64,000 nucleotides of DNA from Variovorax sp. PAMC26660. GTDB taxonomy: Bacteria > Pseudomonadota > Gammaproteobacteria > Burkholderiales > Burkholderiaceae_C. Positions 9,565 through 18,640 of this stretch are shown piece by piece; the stretch's first letter is position 1; every line of letters starts with the position of its first letter. The DNA lies in NCBI RefSeq assembly GCF_014302995.1, contig NZ_CP060295.1:930001-994000 (forward strand), in the 5' to 3' direction. Below the pieces are notes generated by a model, which made no database searches, was not told the origin of the DNA, and saw only the letters and a program-made list of their open reading frames with translations. The position numbers were made by a program, and so were the translations under genes.

Positions 9565-11570
9565 CGATGCTCGAGAACCTTGACCTGACGAAGCTCGTCT
9601 TCGGCCGCCTCACCTGGGAGGCGATTCCCCTTCACGAGCCCATCCTGCTCGTGACCTTCATCGCCGTAGCGCTCGGCGGGCTCGCCGTGCTCGGCGCGCT
9701 GACCTACTTCAAGCTGTGGGCCCCCTTGTGGCGCGACTGGATCACCAGCATCGACCACAAGAAGATCGGCATCATGTACATCATCCTGGGTCTGGTGATG
9801 CTGCTGCGCGGCTTCTCCGACGCCATCATGATGCGTGCCCAGCAGGCTTTTGCCTTTGGCGACAACGCCGGCTTCCTGCCGCCGCACCACTACGACCAGA
9901 TCTTCACCGCCCACGGCGTGATCATGATCTTCTTCGTGGCAATGCCGCTGGTCACGGGCCTCATGAACTTCGTGGTGCCGCTGCAGATCGGCGCGCGCGA
10001 CGTGGCCTTCCCGTTCCTGAACAACTTCAGCTTCTGGATGACCACCTTCGGCGCCGGCCTCGTGATGGCCTCGCTGTTCGTCGGCGAGTTCGCCAAGACC
10101 GGCTGGCTGGCCTACCCGCCGCTGTCGGGCATTCTCTTCAGCCCTGACGTGGGGGTCGACTACTACATCTGGTCATTGCAGATAGCGGGGGTCGGAACCT
10201 TGCTCTCTGGCGTCAACCTGCTGGCAACCATCGTGAAGATGCGCGCACCCGGCATGACGATGATGAAGATGCCGGTGTTCACGTGGACCGCCCTGTGCAC
10301 CAACGTGCTGATCGTCGCCGCCTTCCCCGTGCTGACCGCCGTTCTGGCCCTGCTGACGCTCGACCGCCATGTCGGCACCAACTTCTTCACGAACGACCTT
10401 GGCGGCAACGCCATGATGTACGTGAACCTGATCTGGATCTGGGGCCACCCCGAGGTGTACATCCTGATCCTGCCGGCCTTCGGCATCTTCTCGGAAGTGG
10501 TCTCGACCTTCTCCGGCAAGCGCCTGTTCGGCTACGCCTCGATGGTGTATGCCACGGTCGTGATCACCATCCTGTCGTACCTCGTGTGGCTGCACCACTT
10601 CTTCACCATGGGCTCTGGCGCCAGCGTGAACTCGTTCTTCGGCATCACGACGATGATCATCTCGATCCCGACGGGAGCGAAGATCTTCAACTGGCTCTTC
10701 ACCATGTACCGCGGCCGCATCCGTTTCGAGCTGCCCATGATGTGGACCATCGGCTTCATGATCACCTTCGTGATCGGCGGCATGACCGGCGTTCTGCTCG
10801 CGGTGCCCCCGGCCGACTTCGTGCTGCACAACAGCCTGTTCCTGATCGCCCACTTCCACAACGTGATCATCGGCGGCGTGCTGTTCGGCATGCTGGCGGG
10901 CATCACCTACTGGTATCCGAAGGCCTTCGGCTACAAGCTCGACCCGTTCTGGGGCAAGTGCTCGTTCTGGTTCTGGATCATCGGCTTCTGGTTCGCCTTC
11001 ATGCCGCTGTACGTGCTGGGCCTGATGGGCGTCACCCGCCGCATGAGCCACTTCCAGGACATGTCGCTGCAGATCTGGTTCCAGGTCGCCGCCTTCGGCG
11101 CCGTGCTGATCGCGCTGGGCATTGCATCGTTCATCATCCAGCTGGTGGTGAGCTACATCCGCCGCGACTCGCTGCGCGACACCACGGGCGATCCGTGGGA
11201 TGGCCGCACGCTGGAATGGTCGACCTCGTCGCCCCCGCCGGCCTACAACTTCGCCTTCACGCCGCGCATTCATGACAACGACGCCTGGTCGGACATGAAG
11301 GCCCGCGGCTACCAGCGTCCGGTGGACGGCTTCTCGCCGATCCACATGCCCAAGAACACGGCAGCCGGCTTCATCATCGCGGCACTGGCCGCGGCCTGCG
11401 GCTTCGCGCTGATCTGGGCGATGTGGCTGGTGGCGGGCCTGGCGTTCGTCGCCATGCTGGCCGCCGTGATCGTCCATACCTTCAACTACAAGCGCGACTA
11501 CCACATCCCTGCGGAAGAAGTCGTTCGCACCGAAGACGCGCGCACGCGCCTCCTGGCTGCCCATGTCTAA
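9561..11570 (+). CDS. cyoB: Cytochrome o ubiquinol oxidase subunit I
   Basis: Catalytic haem-copper subunit, 669 residues with about 15 membrane helices. Haem and CuB ligands are seen in [29 protein letters not shown] (CuB His and the cross-linked Tyr) and [15 protein letters not shown] 9561 overlaps the cyoA stop; ATG 9567 is an alternative start two codons later. It overlaps cyoC by eight bases. The enzyme reduces O2 to water while pumping protons. Confidence 0.97.
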   Translation: MTMLENLDLTKLVFGRLTWEAIPLHEPILLVTFIAVALGGLAVLGALTYFKLWAPLWRDWITSIDHKKIGIMYIILGLVMLLRGFSDAIMMRAQQAFAFGDNAGFLPPHHYDQIFTAHGVIMIFFVAMPLVTGLMNFVVPLQIGARDVAFPFLNNFSFWMTTFGAGLVMASLFVGEFAKTGWLAYPPLSGILFSPDVGVDYYIWSLQIAGVGTLLSGVNLLATIVKMRAPGMTMMKMPVFTWTALCTNVLIVAAFPVLTAVLALLTLDRHVGTNFFTNDLGGNAMMYVNLIWIWGHPEVYILILPAFGIFSEVVSTFSGKRLFGYASMVYATVVITILSYLVWLHHFFTMGSGASVNSFFGITTMIISIPTGAKIFNWLFTMYRGRIRFELPMMWTIGFMITFVIGGMTGVLLAVPPADFVLHNSLFLIAHFHNVIIGGVLFGMLAGITYWYPKAFGYKLDPFWGKCSFWFWIIGFWFAFMPLYVLGLMGVTRRMSHFQDMSLQIWFQVAAFGAVLIALGIASFIIQLVVSYIRRDSLRDTTGDPWDGRTLEWSTSSPPPAYNFAFTPRIHDNDAWSDMKARGYQRPVDGFSPIHMPKNTAAGFIIAALAAACGFALIWAMWLVAGLAFVAMLAAVIVHTFNYKRDYHIPAEEVVRTEDARTRLLAAHV

Positions 11571-12207
11571 TAGCACTGCTCTCCCCTCCCGCAACGCATC
11601 GGGCGCTCCGGCGTTCGAGCTGTTCAACGTCCGCAACGAGGACCACCATCCGGAGAACGGCACCCTGCTGGGGTTCTGGCTCTACCTGATGAGCGACTGC
11701 CTCGTCTTCGCCTGCCTGTTCGCGGTGTACGGCGTGCTGGGGCGCAACTACGCGGCCGGTCCCTCGGGCGCCGACCTGTTCGACCTGCCGCTGGTGGCCA
11801 TCAACACCTCGCTGCTGCTGCTCTCGTCGATCACCTACGGCTTCGCAATGCTCGAGATGCAGCGCAAGCGCATGCGCGGCGTGCTGATCTGGCTGGCCAT
11901 CACCGGCCTGCTGGGCGCAGGCTTCATCGGCCTGGAGCTGTATGAATTCGCGCACCTGCTGCACGAAGGCGCGGGCCCGCAGCGCAGCGCCTTCCTGTCG
12001 TCGTTCTTCGCACTGGTGGGCACCCACGGCCTGCACGTGACCTTCGGCATCGTCTGGCTCATCGTGCTGATGGTCCAGCTGCCCAAGCACGGCTTCACCG
12101 CCGCCAACCGCCGCCGCCTGATGTGCCTGTCGATGTTCTGGCACTTCCTGGACGTGGTCTGGATCGGCGTCTTCTCCTTCGTGTACCTGATGGGATCGCT
12201 GCAATGA
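11563..12207 (+). CDS. cyoC: Cytochrome o ubiquinol oxidase subunit III
   Basis: Five-helix accessory subunit, 214 residues. Recognisable by [19 protein letters not shown] near residues 28-46 and [19 protein letters not shown] near 146-164. The start overlaps the cyoB stop and the stop overlaps cyoD (ATGA), consistent with one transcript for the complex. Confidence 0.96.
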   Translation: MSNSTALPSRNASGAPAFELFNVRNEDHHPENGTLLGFWLYLMSDCLVFACLFAVYGVLGRNYAAGPSGADLFDLPLVAINTSLLLLSSITYGFAMLEMQRKRMRGVLIWLAITGLLGAGFIGLELYEFAHLLHEGAGPQRSAFLSSFFALVGTHGLHVTFGIVWLIVLMVQLPKHGFTAANRRRLMCLSMFWHFLDVVWIGVFSFVYLMGSLQ

Positions 12208-12599
12208 GCGCGCATATCGAAACCGCCGGCCACGGTGCCCATGGCCATGACGACCATGACGACGGCCCGGTGAGCCACAGCACCTTCAAGGGCTACATGA
12301 CCGGCTTCGTGCTGGCCGTGATCCTGACCGCGATTCCGTTCTGGCTGGTGATGGCCAAGGTCTTCGACAAGCCCAACACCACCGCGCTGATCGTGCTGGG
12401 CTTCGCCATGGTGCAGATCGTGGTCCACATGATCTATTTCCTGCACATGGACGCCAAGTCCGAAGGCGGCTGGAACATGCTGGCGCTGATCTTCACGATC
12501 GTGGTGGTGGTCATCACCCTGGCCGGCTCGTTGTGGGTCATGTACCACATGAACACCAACATGATGCCGTCCATGCACGACATGAAGAACATGCCTTGA
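12204..12599 (+). CDS. cyoD: Cytochrome o ubiquinol oxidase subunit IV
   Basis: Small three-helix assembly subunit, 131 residues. A His/Asp-rich N-terminus (GHGAHGHDDHDD) precedes the family segment MVQIVVHMIYFLHMD, and the C-terminus is Met/His-rich (MYHMNTNMMPSMHDMKNMP). This tail could bind copper; that is inference. ATG 12204 overlaps the cyoC stop, and the stop overlaps a TTG start of the SURF1 gene. Confidence 0.95.
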   Translation: MSAHIETAGHGAHGHDDHDDGPVSHSTFKGYMTGFVLAVILTAIPFWLVMAKVFDKPNTTALIVLGFAMVQIVVHMIYFLHMDAKSEGGWNMLALIFTIVVVVITLAGSLWVMYHMNTNMMPSMHDMKNMP

Positions 12600-13480
12600 C
12601 GCCCTCGCCGCCAGTCCACTGCCGCGACGACAACAGCGGCAACGCAGCCACCGGCCGCAACAAGCGCTCCGTGGCCGGGCTGGTGGCACTGGCGGTCTTC
12701 CTGGCCGCCGCCTTCGCCGGATTCCTGGCGCTCGGCACCTGGCAGGTCGAGCGCAGGGCCTGGAAGCTCGATCTCATTGCCCGCGTCGACCTGCGCGTGC
12801 ATGCCCCGGCCGCCACGGCCCCTGGGCGGGAAACCTGGCCGCAGATCAACGCGGCCAATGACGAATACCGGCAACTGCGCATCGCCGGCACTTTTCTCCA
12901 CGACAAGGAAACCCTCGTGCAGGCCAGCACCCGGCTCGGTGCCGGCTTCTGGGTGCTGACGCCGCTGCAAGCCGCCGACGGCACCGTCGTGCTGGTCAAT
13001 CGCGGCTTCGTGCCGCCCGAGGCGCGAGAACGCGCGGCCCGCACCGCCCCCGAACCGAAGGGCGAGACCACCGTCACCGGCCTGCTGCGCATCACCGAAC
13101 CCACGGGCGGCTTCCTGCGCAAGAACGACCCGGCGGCCGACCGCTGGTTCTCGCGCGACGTGCAGGCCATTGCCGCTGCGCGCGGCCTGCATGACGTGGC
13201 GCCCTACTTCGTCGATGCCGAGGCCGCCCCCTCTTCGCCAGGCGCCGGCGATGCCGCCTCTGCCTGGCCCGCTGGCGGCCTGACGGTCATCGCCTTTCCC
13301 AACAGCCACCTCGTCTACGCCCTGACCTGGTACGGCTTGGCGTTGATGGTGTTGGGCGCGGCATGGTTCGTGTGGCGCGACGAACGGCGCCGGCGGGGCC
13401 TGAACGGCGGCAATCACGGCAGCGACGAAAATGCAGCCCATGCCGACGCCAGCCCCACCCAAGATGCCCGCCGCGACTGA
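12596..13480 (+). CDS. SURF1-family oxidase assembly protein
   Basis: Haem-copper oxidase biogenesis factor, 294 residues. Two membrane helices flank a periplasmic domain: one near residues 24-45 (FLALGTWQVERRAWK at its end) and one near 240-262 (HLVYALTWYGLALMVLGAAW). Family segments YRQLRIAGTF and VLVNRGFVP are present. The start is assigned to TTG 12596 in a TTGA overlap with cyoD because no better-placed ATG exists. No cyoE haem O synthase follows, so that step must be encoded elsewhere. Confidence 0.87.
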   Translation: MTPSPPVHCRDDNSGNAATGRNKRSVAGLVALAVFLAAAFAGFLALGTWQVERRAWKLDLIARVDLRVHAPAATAPGRETWPQINAANDEYRQLRIAGTFLHDKETLVQASTRLGAGFWVLTPLQAADGTVVLVNRGFVPPEARERAARTAPEPKGETTVTGLLRITEPTGGFLRKNDPAADRWFSRDVQAIAAARGLHDVAPYFVDAEAAPSSPGAGDAASAWPAGGLTVIAFPNSHLVYALTWYGLALMVLGAAWFVWRDERRRRGLNGGNHGSDENAAHADASPTQDARRD

Positions 13481-14849
13481 AGCCGTCGCGATCGCGGGGG
13501 AACTGCACGCGCCCCGCGCCGGGGTCGCGAGCCTGGACAACGCCACCGGCCACAAGAACATGCAGCAGCTGATCCAGCTGCGCTGGTTCGCGGTGGTCGG
13601 GCAGGTCGTGACCATCCTGGTCGTGCACTACGGCTTCGGCATCCGCCTGCCGCTGGACCACATGCTGCAGGTGCTGACATGCCTGGCGCTCTTCAATGTG
13701 GTGAGCCTGCTGCGCTCGCGCACCCACCGCCGCGTGACCAATGGCGAGCTGTTCCTTGCGCTGCTGGTCGACGTGGCCATGCTGACTGCCCAGCTCTACC
13801 TGAGCGGGGGCGCGACCAACCCCTTCGTGTTCCTGTACCTGCTGCAGGTTATCTTGGGCGCGGTGCTGCTGAAGGCCTGGTCGACCTGGACCATCGTGGT
13901 GGTCACGAGCTTCTGCTTTGCACTGCTGGCGCTGTTCTCGCGCCCACTCGCACTGCCGCTGGACCACAACCGCGGCCTGTGGAGCCCCTACATCCAGGGC
14001 ATGCTGATCTGCTTTGCGCTCAACGCGTCGCTGCTGGTGATCTTCATCACCCGCATCAGCGGCAACCTGCGCGCACGCGACGCGCGGCTGGCCGACCTGC
14101 GCCAGCGCGCCTCGGAAGAAGAACACATCGTGCGCATGGGCCTGCTGGCCTCGGGCGCCGCGCACGAGCTGGGCACGCCGCTCGCCACGCTGGCGGTGAT
14201 TTTGGGCGACTGGCGCCGGCTGCCGCACTTCAGCTCCGACCCCGAGCTGCTGACCGAGGTGGCCGAGATGGAACTGCAGATCCAGCGCTGCAAGAGCATC
14301 GTGAGCGGCATCCTGCTGTCGGCCGGCGAGGCGCGCGGCGAGTCATCCGAAGAAACCACCGTGAGCACCTTCCTGGACGACCTGGTCGAGGAATGGCGCA
14401 CCACGCGCCCGGTGGAAGACTTCGACTACGAGAACCGCTTCGGACACGACCTGCCCATGGTTTCCGACTCGGCGCTCAAGCAGATGATCTGCAACGTGCT
14501 CGACAATGCCCTGGAGGCTTCGCCGCACTGGCTGCGCCTCGAGGCGGCACATGACGGCGACACACTGACCATCACGGTCAGCGACGCGGGCCCCGGCTTC
14601 CTGCCGGGCATCCTGAAGGAATTCGGCAAGCCCTACCAGTCGAGCAAGGGTCGCCCCGGCGGCGGGCTCGGGCTGTTCCTGGTCGTCAACGTCGCGCGTA
14701 CCGTGGGCGGCCGCGTGGCCGCGGGCAATCGCCCCGAAGGCGGTGCCATCGTGAAGATCACGCTGCCGCTGGCGGCCATCGTGCTGGAAGAAGAAGAGGA
14801 AGAAGACGAAGACGTGGAAAGCGAAACCATCGAAGTGCAAAGGCCATGA
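13431..14849 (+). CDS. regB: Redox-sensing histidine kinase, RegB/PrrB/ActS family
   Basis: Membrane sensor kinase, 472 residues with six helices in the first 210. The quinone-binding motif GGATNPF of the RegB family is at 126-132 between helices 3 and 4. The H-box GAAHELGTPLATL has phospho-acceptor H245, and a conserved redox Cys lies at 287 in ELQIQRCKSIV. The ATP-binding N, G1 and G2 boxes follow. An acidic Glu/Asp run is at the C-terminus. ATG 13431 overlaps SURF1 by 50 bases; ATG 13467 would reduce this. Being next to cyo suggests it senses the state of the quinone pool and controls respiration genes. Confidence 0.93.
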   Translation: MQPMPTPAPPKMPAATEAVAIAGELHAPRAGVASLDNATGHKNMQQLIQLRWFAVVGQVVTILVVHYGFGIRLPLDHMLQVLTCLALFNVVSLLRSRTHRRVTNGELFLALLVDVAMLTAQLYLSGGATNPFVFLYLLQVILGAVLLKAWSTWTIVVVTSFCFALLALFSRPLALPLDHNRGLWSPYIQGMLICFALNASLLVIFITRISGNLRARDARLADLRQRASEEEHIVRMGLLASGAAHELGTPLATLAVILGDWRRLPHFSSDPELLTEVAEMELQIQRCKSIVSGILLSAGEARGESSEETTVSTFLDDLVEEWRTTRPVEDFDYENRFGHDLPMVSDSALKQMICNVLDNALEASPHWLRLEAAHDGDTLTITVSDAGPGFLPGILKEFGKPYQSSKGRPGGGLGLFLVVNVARTVGGRVAAGNRPEGGAIVKITLPLAAIVLEEEEEEDEDVESETIEVQRP

Positions 14850-15391
14850 CTGACACCGAAGCCGAGCGCCAGTTGCTGATCGTCGAGGACGACGATGCCT
14901 TCGCGCGCACGCTGGGCCGCTCCTTCGAGCGCCGGGGCTACACGGTCACGCATGCGAGCAACCTCGAAGAGGTCGAGACGCTGCTCGCAACCCGTTCGCC
15001 CGGCTACGCGGTGGTCGACCTCAAGCTCAACGGCGAAGCCTCGGGCCTGGCCTGCGTGCAGATGCTGCACCGGCACAACGCCAAGATGCTGATCGTGGTG
15101 CTGACCGGTTTTGCCAGCATCGCCACCGCCGTGGAAGCCATCAAGCTGGGCGCCTGCCACTACCTGGCCAAGCCCTCGAACACCGACGACATCGAAGCCG
15201 CCTTCGGGCGTGCCACCGGCACCATCGAGGTGGAGCTGACCAACCGCTCGACCTCGATCAAGACGCTCGAATGGGAACGCATCCACGAGACGCTGGCCGA
15301 AACCGGCTTCAACATTTCCGAAACCGCGCGCAGGCTCGGCATGCACCGGCGCACGCTGGCGCGCAAGCTGGGCAAGCAGCAGGTCAAGTAG
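14846..15391 (+). CDS. regA: Response regulator, RegA/PrrA/ActR family
   Basis: Partner of RegB, 181 residues. The receiver domain has EDDD at 14-17, phospho-acceptor D58 (YAVVDLKLNG), VLTGFAS and K in LAKPSN. A short linker leads to a Fis-type helix-turn-helix ISETARRLGMHRRTLARKLG near residues 155-175, the highly conserved RegA DNA-binding motif. The start overlaps the kinase stop (ATGA). Confidence 0.95.
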   Translation: MTDTEAERQLLIVEDDDAFARTLGRSFERRGYTVTHASNLEEVETLLATRSPGYAVVDLKLNGEASGLACVQMLHRHNAKMLIVVLTGFASIATAVEAIKLGACHYLAKPSNTDDIEAAFGRATGTIEVELTNRSTSIKTLEWERIHETLAETGFNISETARRLGMHRRTLARKLGKQQVK

Positions 15392-15436
15392 GCCCCTCGA
15401 TCGGGAACGACCGGAGAAGTCCTTGATCGCAAGCTG

Positions 15437-15479
15437 GTCAAGCGCACAGAACGCACCGCGCAGTTCTGGCAAGCTTGAC
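15437..15479 (+). promoter_or_regulatory. Nested hairpin between regA and the hemolysin III gene
   Basis: Outer stem GTCAAGC (15437-15443) pairs with GCTTGAC (15473-15479). The inner stem CAGAAC (15447-15452) pairs with GTTCTG (15463-15468). A run of five T occurs 12 bases later, and the next ATG is 35 bases downstream. It could be a weak terminator for the cyo-reg operon or a leader structure. Confidence 0.45.
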
Positions 15480-15513
15480 GCCGCAATCCATTTTTCATGA
15501 GGTTTCGCTCCTG

Positions 15514-16200
15514 ATGACTGCACCTTCACAGACGCACCCTTCGCCCCGTGCCCCCGTTCTGGTGGCGCGCGACCAGACGGCGATGGAAGAACTCTTCAAT
15601 GCGCTGAGCCATGGCCTGGGCCTGGTGCTCGCCATTGCCTCGCTTCCGATCCTGGTCTACAGCGCCTCGCAGAAGGGCCAAGCCGCGGGCATCGTAGGCG
15701 CCTGCCTGTTCGCCGGCACGGCCATCGTGCTGTACCTGATCTCGACGCTGTACCACGCGCTGCCGATGGGCCGCGCCAAGGCCTGGTTCAACCGGCTGGA
15801 CCATGCGGCCATCTACCTGTTCATCGCGGGCAGCTACATGCCCTTTCTGTTCGGCGTGCTGCGCGGGCCGCTGGGCTGGACCCTGTTCGGCGCGATCTGC
15901 GCAGCGGCCGTGCTGGGCGTGAGCGCCAAGTTGTTCAACCGGCTGCAGCACCCGCTGTGGTCGACCGGGCTTTATGTAGCGATGGGCTGGATGGCGCTGA
16001 TGGCGGCGGTGCCGCTGTACGAGCGCATGTCAGCGGCGGGACTGGGCTGGCTGGTGGCCGGTGGGCTGTTCTACACGGCCGGCGCGGTGGTGTTCCTGTT
16101 CGACAACAAGGTGCGCTACGCCCATTCGGTGTGGCACTTGTTCGTGCTGGCAGGCAGCACTTGCCACTTCTTTGCAGTGCTCTGGCATTCGCACGGCTGA
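15514..16200 (+). CDS. Hemolysin III / TrhA-family membrane protein
   Basis: Seven-helix protein of the PAQR/hemolysin III family, 228 residues. Conserved metal-site-like residues are seen in NALSHGLGL, STLYHALP, LDHAAIYLFIAGSYMPF and HSVWHLFVLAG...HFFAVLWH. Despite the name, the bacterial members are linked to membrane energetics and lipid homeostasis rather than proven haemolysis. ATG 15514 is chosen because the residues ahead of it (to TTG 15475) are not hydrophobic or conserved. Confidence 0.88.
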   Translation: MTAPSQTHPSPRAPVLVARDQTAMEELFNALSHGLGLVLAIASLPILVYSASQKGQAAGIVGACLFAGTAIVLYLISTLYHALPMGRAKAWFNRLDHAAIYLFIAGSYMPFLFGVLRGPLGWTLFGAICAAAVLGVSAKLFNRLQHPLWSTGLYVAMGWMALMAAVPLYERMSAAGLGWLVAGGLFYTAGAVVFLFDNKVRYAHSVWHLFVLAGSTCHFFAVLWHSHG

Positions 16201-16290
16201 TCGTTCCTTGAGTCTGTTTACGGTCCGTTCAGGGCCGTGTAGGTGACTGTCGGGTGGGGTGCGCTGCGTGGGTTCATTCGGGGTGCGTGC

Positions 16291-16374
16291 GAATGACACC
16301 GGGTGCTCCCCTCCGCGAATGTCCCCCGCTTCGCTCCTCCTTTATTTCGCTGCGGGGAGCACCTGGCGTCATTC
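16291..16374. repeat. Palindromic element with inverted copy of the family B core
   Basis: Imperfect 21-bp inverted ends (16291-16311 and 16354-16374; 19 of 21 match) enclose a core that is the reverse complement of the core of the family B repeats at 16404 and 54567 (AAAGGAGGAGCGAAGCGGGG in the other orientation). With the next repeat it fills most of the 370-base gap between the hemolysin III gene and slyX. Confidence 0.75.
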
Positions 16375-16403
16375 ACACAGGGGCACGCTCTGATTGATCC
16401 TGC

Positions 16404-16533
16404 GATCAACGACCGCTCTGAGCGCTCACGTCGATACGGGGCTCTTTTTAGCTAAATAAAGGAGGAGCGAAGCGGGGGACATTCGCGAAAAAGAGCACCG
16501 TGTCGGCGTGAGCGTCGCCCTGAACAGCAGCGC
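16404..16533. repeat. Dispersed repeat, family B copy 1
   Basis: About 130 bp nearly identical to 54567-54699. It shares GATCAACGACCGCTCTG at the left end and CCTGAACAGCAGCGC at the right. The centre holds the core AAATAAAGGAGGAGCGAAGC. Here the left arm of the internal inverted repeat is altered (TTTTTAGCTAAA instead of TTTTTCGCGAAA), while the right arm is intact. There is no open reading frame of interest in it. The remaining bases of 16201-16570 show nothing else. Confidence 0.85.
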
Positions 16534-16570
16534 GGAAGCAACGCACTCCAGACAGACCGCAAACAGGCCC

Positions 16571-16795
16571 TCAGTAATGCGGCGGCAGCTCGTCACGCGG
16601 ATTGCCGCCGGAGCCGTCCTGTGATGCGTTCTGGCTCTGCTGCCGGAGATGCGCAACCTGCTGGATCAGGCTGTCGATCTGCTGCTGTTGGCGGTAGATC
16701 GTCATGTTCAACTGGTCCAGCAGGTCTTCGGCGTAGCTCGACTTGATTTCGAGCTCGGTCACGCGCTCTGCGAGTTCGTTCGATTGGTTTTCCAT
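16571..16795 (-). CDS. slyX: SlyX-family protein
   Basis: Small coiled-coil protein of unknown biochemical role, 74 residues, the usual length for SlyX. It starts MENQSNELAERVTELEIKSS, and continues with the family core LDQLNMTIYRQQQQIDSLIQ. It ends with the typical DELPPHY. The longer open frame upstream is not used because the family starts at this Met. It lies downstream of an SDR gene on the same strand. Confidence 0.9.
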   Translation of the reverse strand: MENQSNELAERVTELEIKSSYAEDLLDQLNMTIYRQQQQIDSLIQQVAHLRQQSQNASQDGSGGNPRDELPPHY

Positions 16796-16841
16796 GCCGC
16801 TATTGGACAGGAAGACCATCCGCACTTTTGTGACGCCCCGC

Positions 16842-17738
16842 TCAGCGCCGAACCTTCGCTTCGAGCAGGTCGCCCATGCCGATGCGCTTGGCGAACTCGA
16901 CGCGCACGCGCTCCGACACCTCGAACACCTCGGTCGCACCGTCGCCCACGAAGTCAATCAGCGAACGCATTGGCCGCGTGCCGGCCGGCAGGCCCACGAT
17001 GCGGACGATGTCGTCGGCCACCGCTTGCGGGTCGGCGTGGTCGGGCGTCAGCGCGGACAGGCGCTCGCCGATCTGGTCCATCACGCCGTCGTAGCGGCTG
17101 TAGGCGGCAGCGGTGGCCGCATCGGCCGGCTTGCCTGCGCTCGGGAAGTGGTCGGTTCCCTTTGTGAACGCACCCGGCACAACGATCGAGGTCTCGACGC
17201 CGAAGCGCGCGATCTCGTAGGCCAGCGTCACGGCCAGCGAATCCATCGCCGCCTTGGCCGCGCCGTAAGGGCCCATGAACGGCGGAAAGCCGCCCTTGGT
17301 GGTCGTGCTGCTGATCCAAAGCATCAGCCCCGACTCCTGCTTGCGCAGGAATGGCAACACCGCACGGTTCACGCGCTGGGCGCCGAGCACGTTGGTGTCG
17401 AACACCTTCATGATTTCTTCCGGCGTGAAGGCCTCGGTCGGTCCGACCACGAGATGGCCTGCGTTCTGCATCACCACATCGAGGTGACCCTGCTCGCGAA
17501 CGATGGTCGCTGCGGCTGCATCGGCGGATGCCTGCGACAGCACGTCGAGTTCGAGCGGATGCAACTGGAGACCCTTGGCCGCAGCCAGGGCACGCAGTTC
17601 AGTGGCACGGCCGCTGTTGCGTCCCGCAATGTCTCGCATCGACGCGTAGACCACATGGCCGGCTTCAGCCAGAGATTGGGCCGTGAGCTTGCCGATGCCC
17701 GTGCCGGCACCTGTGACCAGGATGATTTGCTTTTGCAT
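16842..17738 (-). CDS. Short-chain dehydrogenase/reductase
   Basis: NAD(P)-dependent oxidoreductase, 298 residues. It has the cofactor motif TGAGTGIG near residues 9-16, NAGH near 93, and an active-site Ser (ISSTT) with Y-x3-K in PYGAAK. The C-terminal 60 residues exceed the minimal SDR fold. The start has CGGAG upstream. It lies 34 bases downstream of another SDR gene on the same strand. The pair is divergent from a LysR gene that may control both. Substrate unknown. Confidence 0.88.
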   Translation of the reverse strand: MQKQIILVTGAGTGIGKLTAQSLAEAGHVVYASMRDIAGRNSGRATELRALAAAKGLQLHPLELDVLSQASADAAAATIVREQGHLDVVMQNAGHLVVGPTEAFTPEEIMKVFDTNVLGAQRVNRAVLPFLRKQESGLMLWISSTTTKGGFPPFMGPYGAAKAAMDSLAVTLAYEIARFGVETSIVVPGAFTKGTDHFPSAGKPADAATAAAYSRYDGVMDQIGERLSALTPDHADPQAVADDIVRIVGLPAGTRPMRSLIDFVGDGATEVFEVSERVRVEFAKRIGMGDLLEAKVRR

Positions 17739-17772
17739 GGTGTTTCTCCGAAGGGAAAAAGAAGGAAGGGAC

Positions 17773-18516
17773 TCAAGCCACGCCGCCATTGGCCCGCAGG
17801 ATCTGTCCGTTGACCCAGCCCGCATCCGGACCGACAAGGAACGACACCACTGAAGCAATGTCCCCGGGCTGGCCCAGGCGCTGCAGCGGCGGCATCTTGG
17901 CGAAGGCCTGGATCTGCTCTTCGGTCTTTCCGTCGAGGAACAGCGAAGTGGCGATCGGGCCGGGCGCCACCGCGTTCACCGTGACGTTGCGCCCGCGCAG
18001 CTCCTTGGCGAACACATGCGTGAAGGCCTCGACCGCCGCCTTGGTGGCGTTGTAGATCGCGTAGCCGGGCATGTTCAGCGCCAGCGTGGTGCTGGAGAAG
18101 TTGACGATGCGCCCGCCCTCGTTGAGCCGGGTGGCAGCCTCGCGCAGCGTGTTGAAGGTGCCGCGCACGTTGATGTCGAAGGTCTGGTCGTAGAGCGCAT
18201 CGGTGTGCTCGGCCAACGGCACAGTTTTGAGCACACCGGCGTTGTTGACCAGCACGTCGACCTTGCCAAGCTGCGCTTCGACGGCGTCGAACATGGCGCG
18301 CACTTCGCCGGCGCTGGCCACGTCGGCCTTGATGGCCATCGCACGGGCGCCTGCAGCGGTGAGTTCGGCAACCAGCGCATCGGCCTGTGCCGGGCTCGAC
18401 GCGTAGTTGATGGCGACGGCAAAGCCGTCTTGTGCGAGGCGTTGCGCAACGGCGGCGCCGATGCCGCGCGATGCGCCGGTGACGATGGCTACCTTGGTGT
18501 GAATGGGCTGGTTCAT
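17773..18516 (-). CDS. Short-chain dehydrogenase (FabG-like)
   Basis: Classical SDR, 247 residues. It has TGASRGIG, NNAG, a catalytic Ser (NFSSTT) and Y-x3-K in YNATK, and ends WVNGQILRANGG, a C-terminus typical of 3-oxoacyl reductase-like SDRs. ATG 18516 is chosen because AAAGGAAACG precedes it; the longer frame to 18573 adds no conserved residues. It is divergent from the LysR gene at 18641, an arrangement typical of local regulation. Confidence 0.9.
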   Translation of the reverse strand: MNQPIHTKVAIVTGASRGIGAAVAQRLAQDGFAVAINYASSPAQADALVAELTAAGARAMAIKADVASAGEVRAMFDAVEAQLGKVDVLVNNAGVLKTVPLAEHTDALYDQTFDINVRGTFNTLREAATRLNEGGRIVNFSSTTLALNMPGYAIYNATKAAVEAFTHVFAKELRGRNVTVNAVAPGPIATSLFLDGKTEEQIQAFAKMPPLQRLGQPGDIASVVSFLVGPDAGWVNGQILRANGGVA

Positions 18517-18640
18517 GGGGCGTTTCCTTTGCAGTGGTGGATGGGTGAGCGAATCTTCGATCGTTCCATTCAAAAGATAATCAGCCGTAAATCGCCATTA
18601 CCATTCCATTTACTTCAATAATTAACGAGGGACCCGCGCC

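Noticed and set aside
16201..16570. Palindromes considered as a CRISPR or an integron attC site
   Set aside because: No regular repeat-spacer pattern and no integrase gene; the same sequences recur at 54567 as an interspersed repeat.
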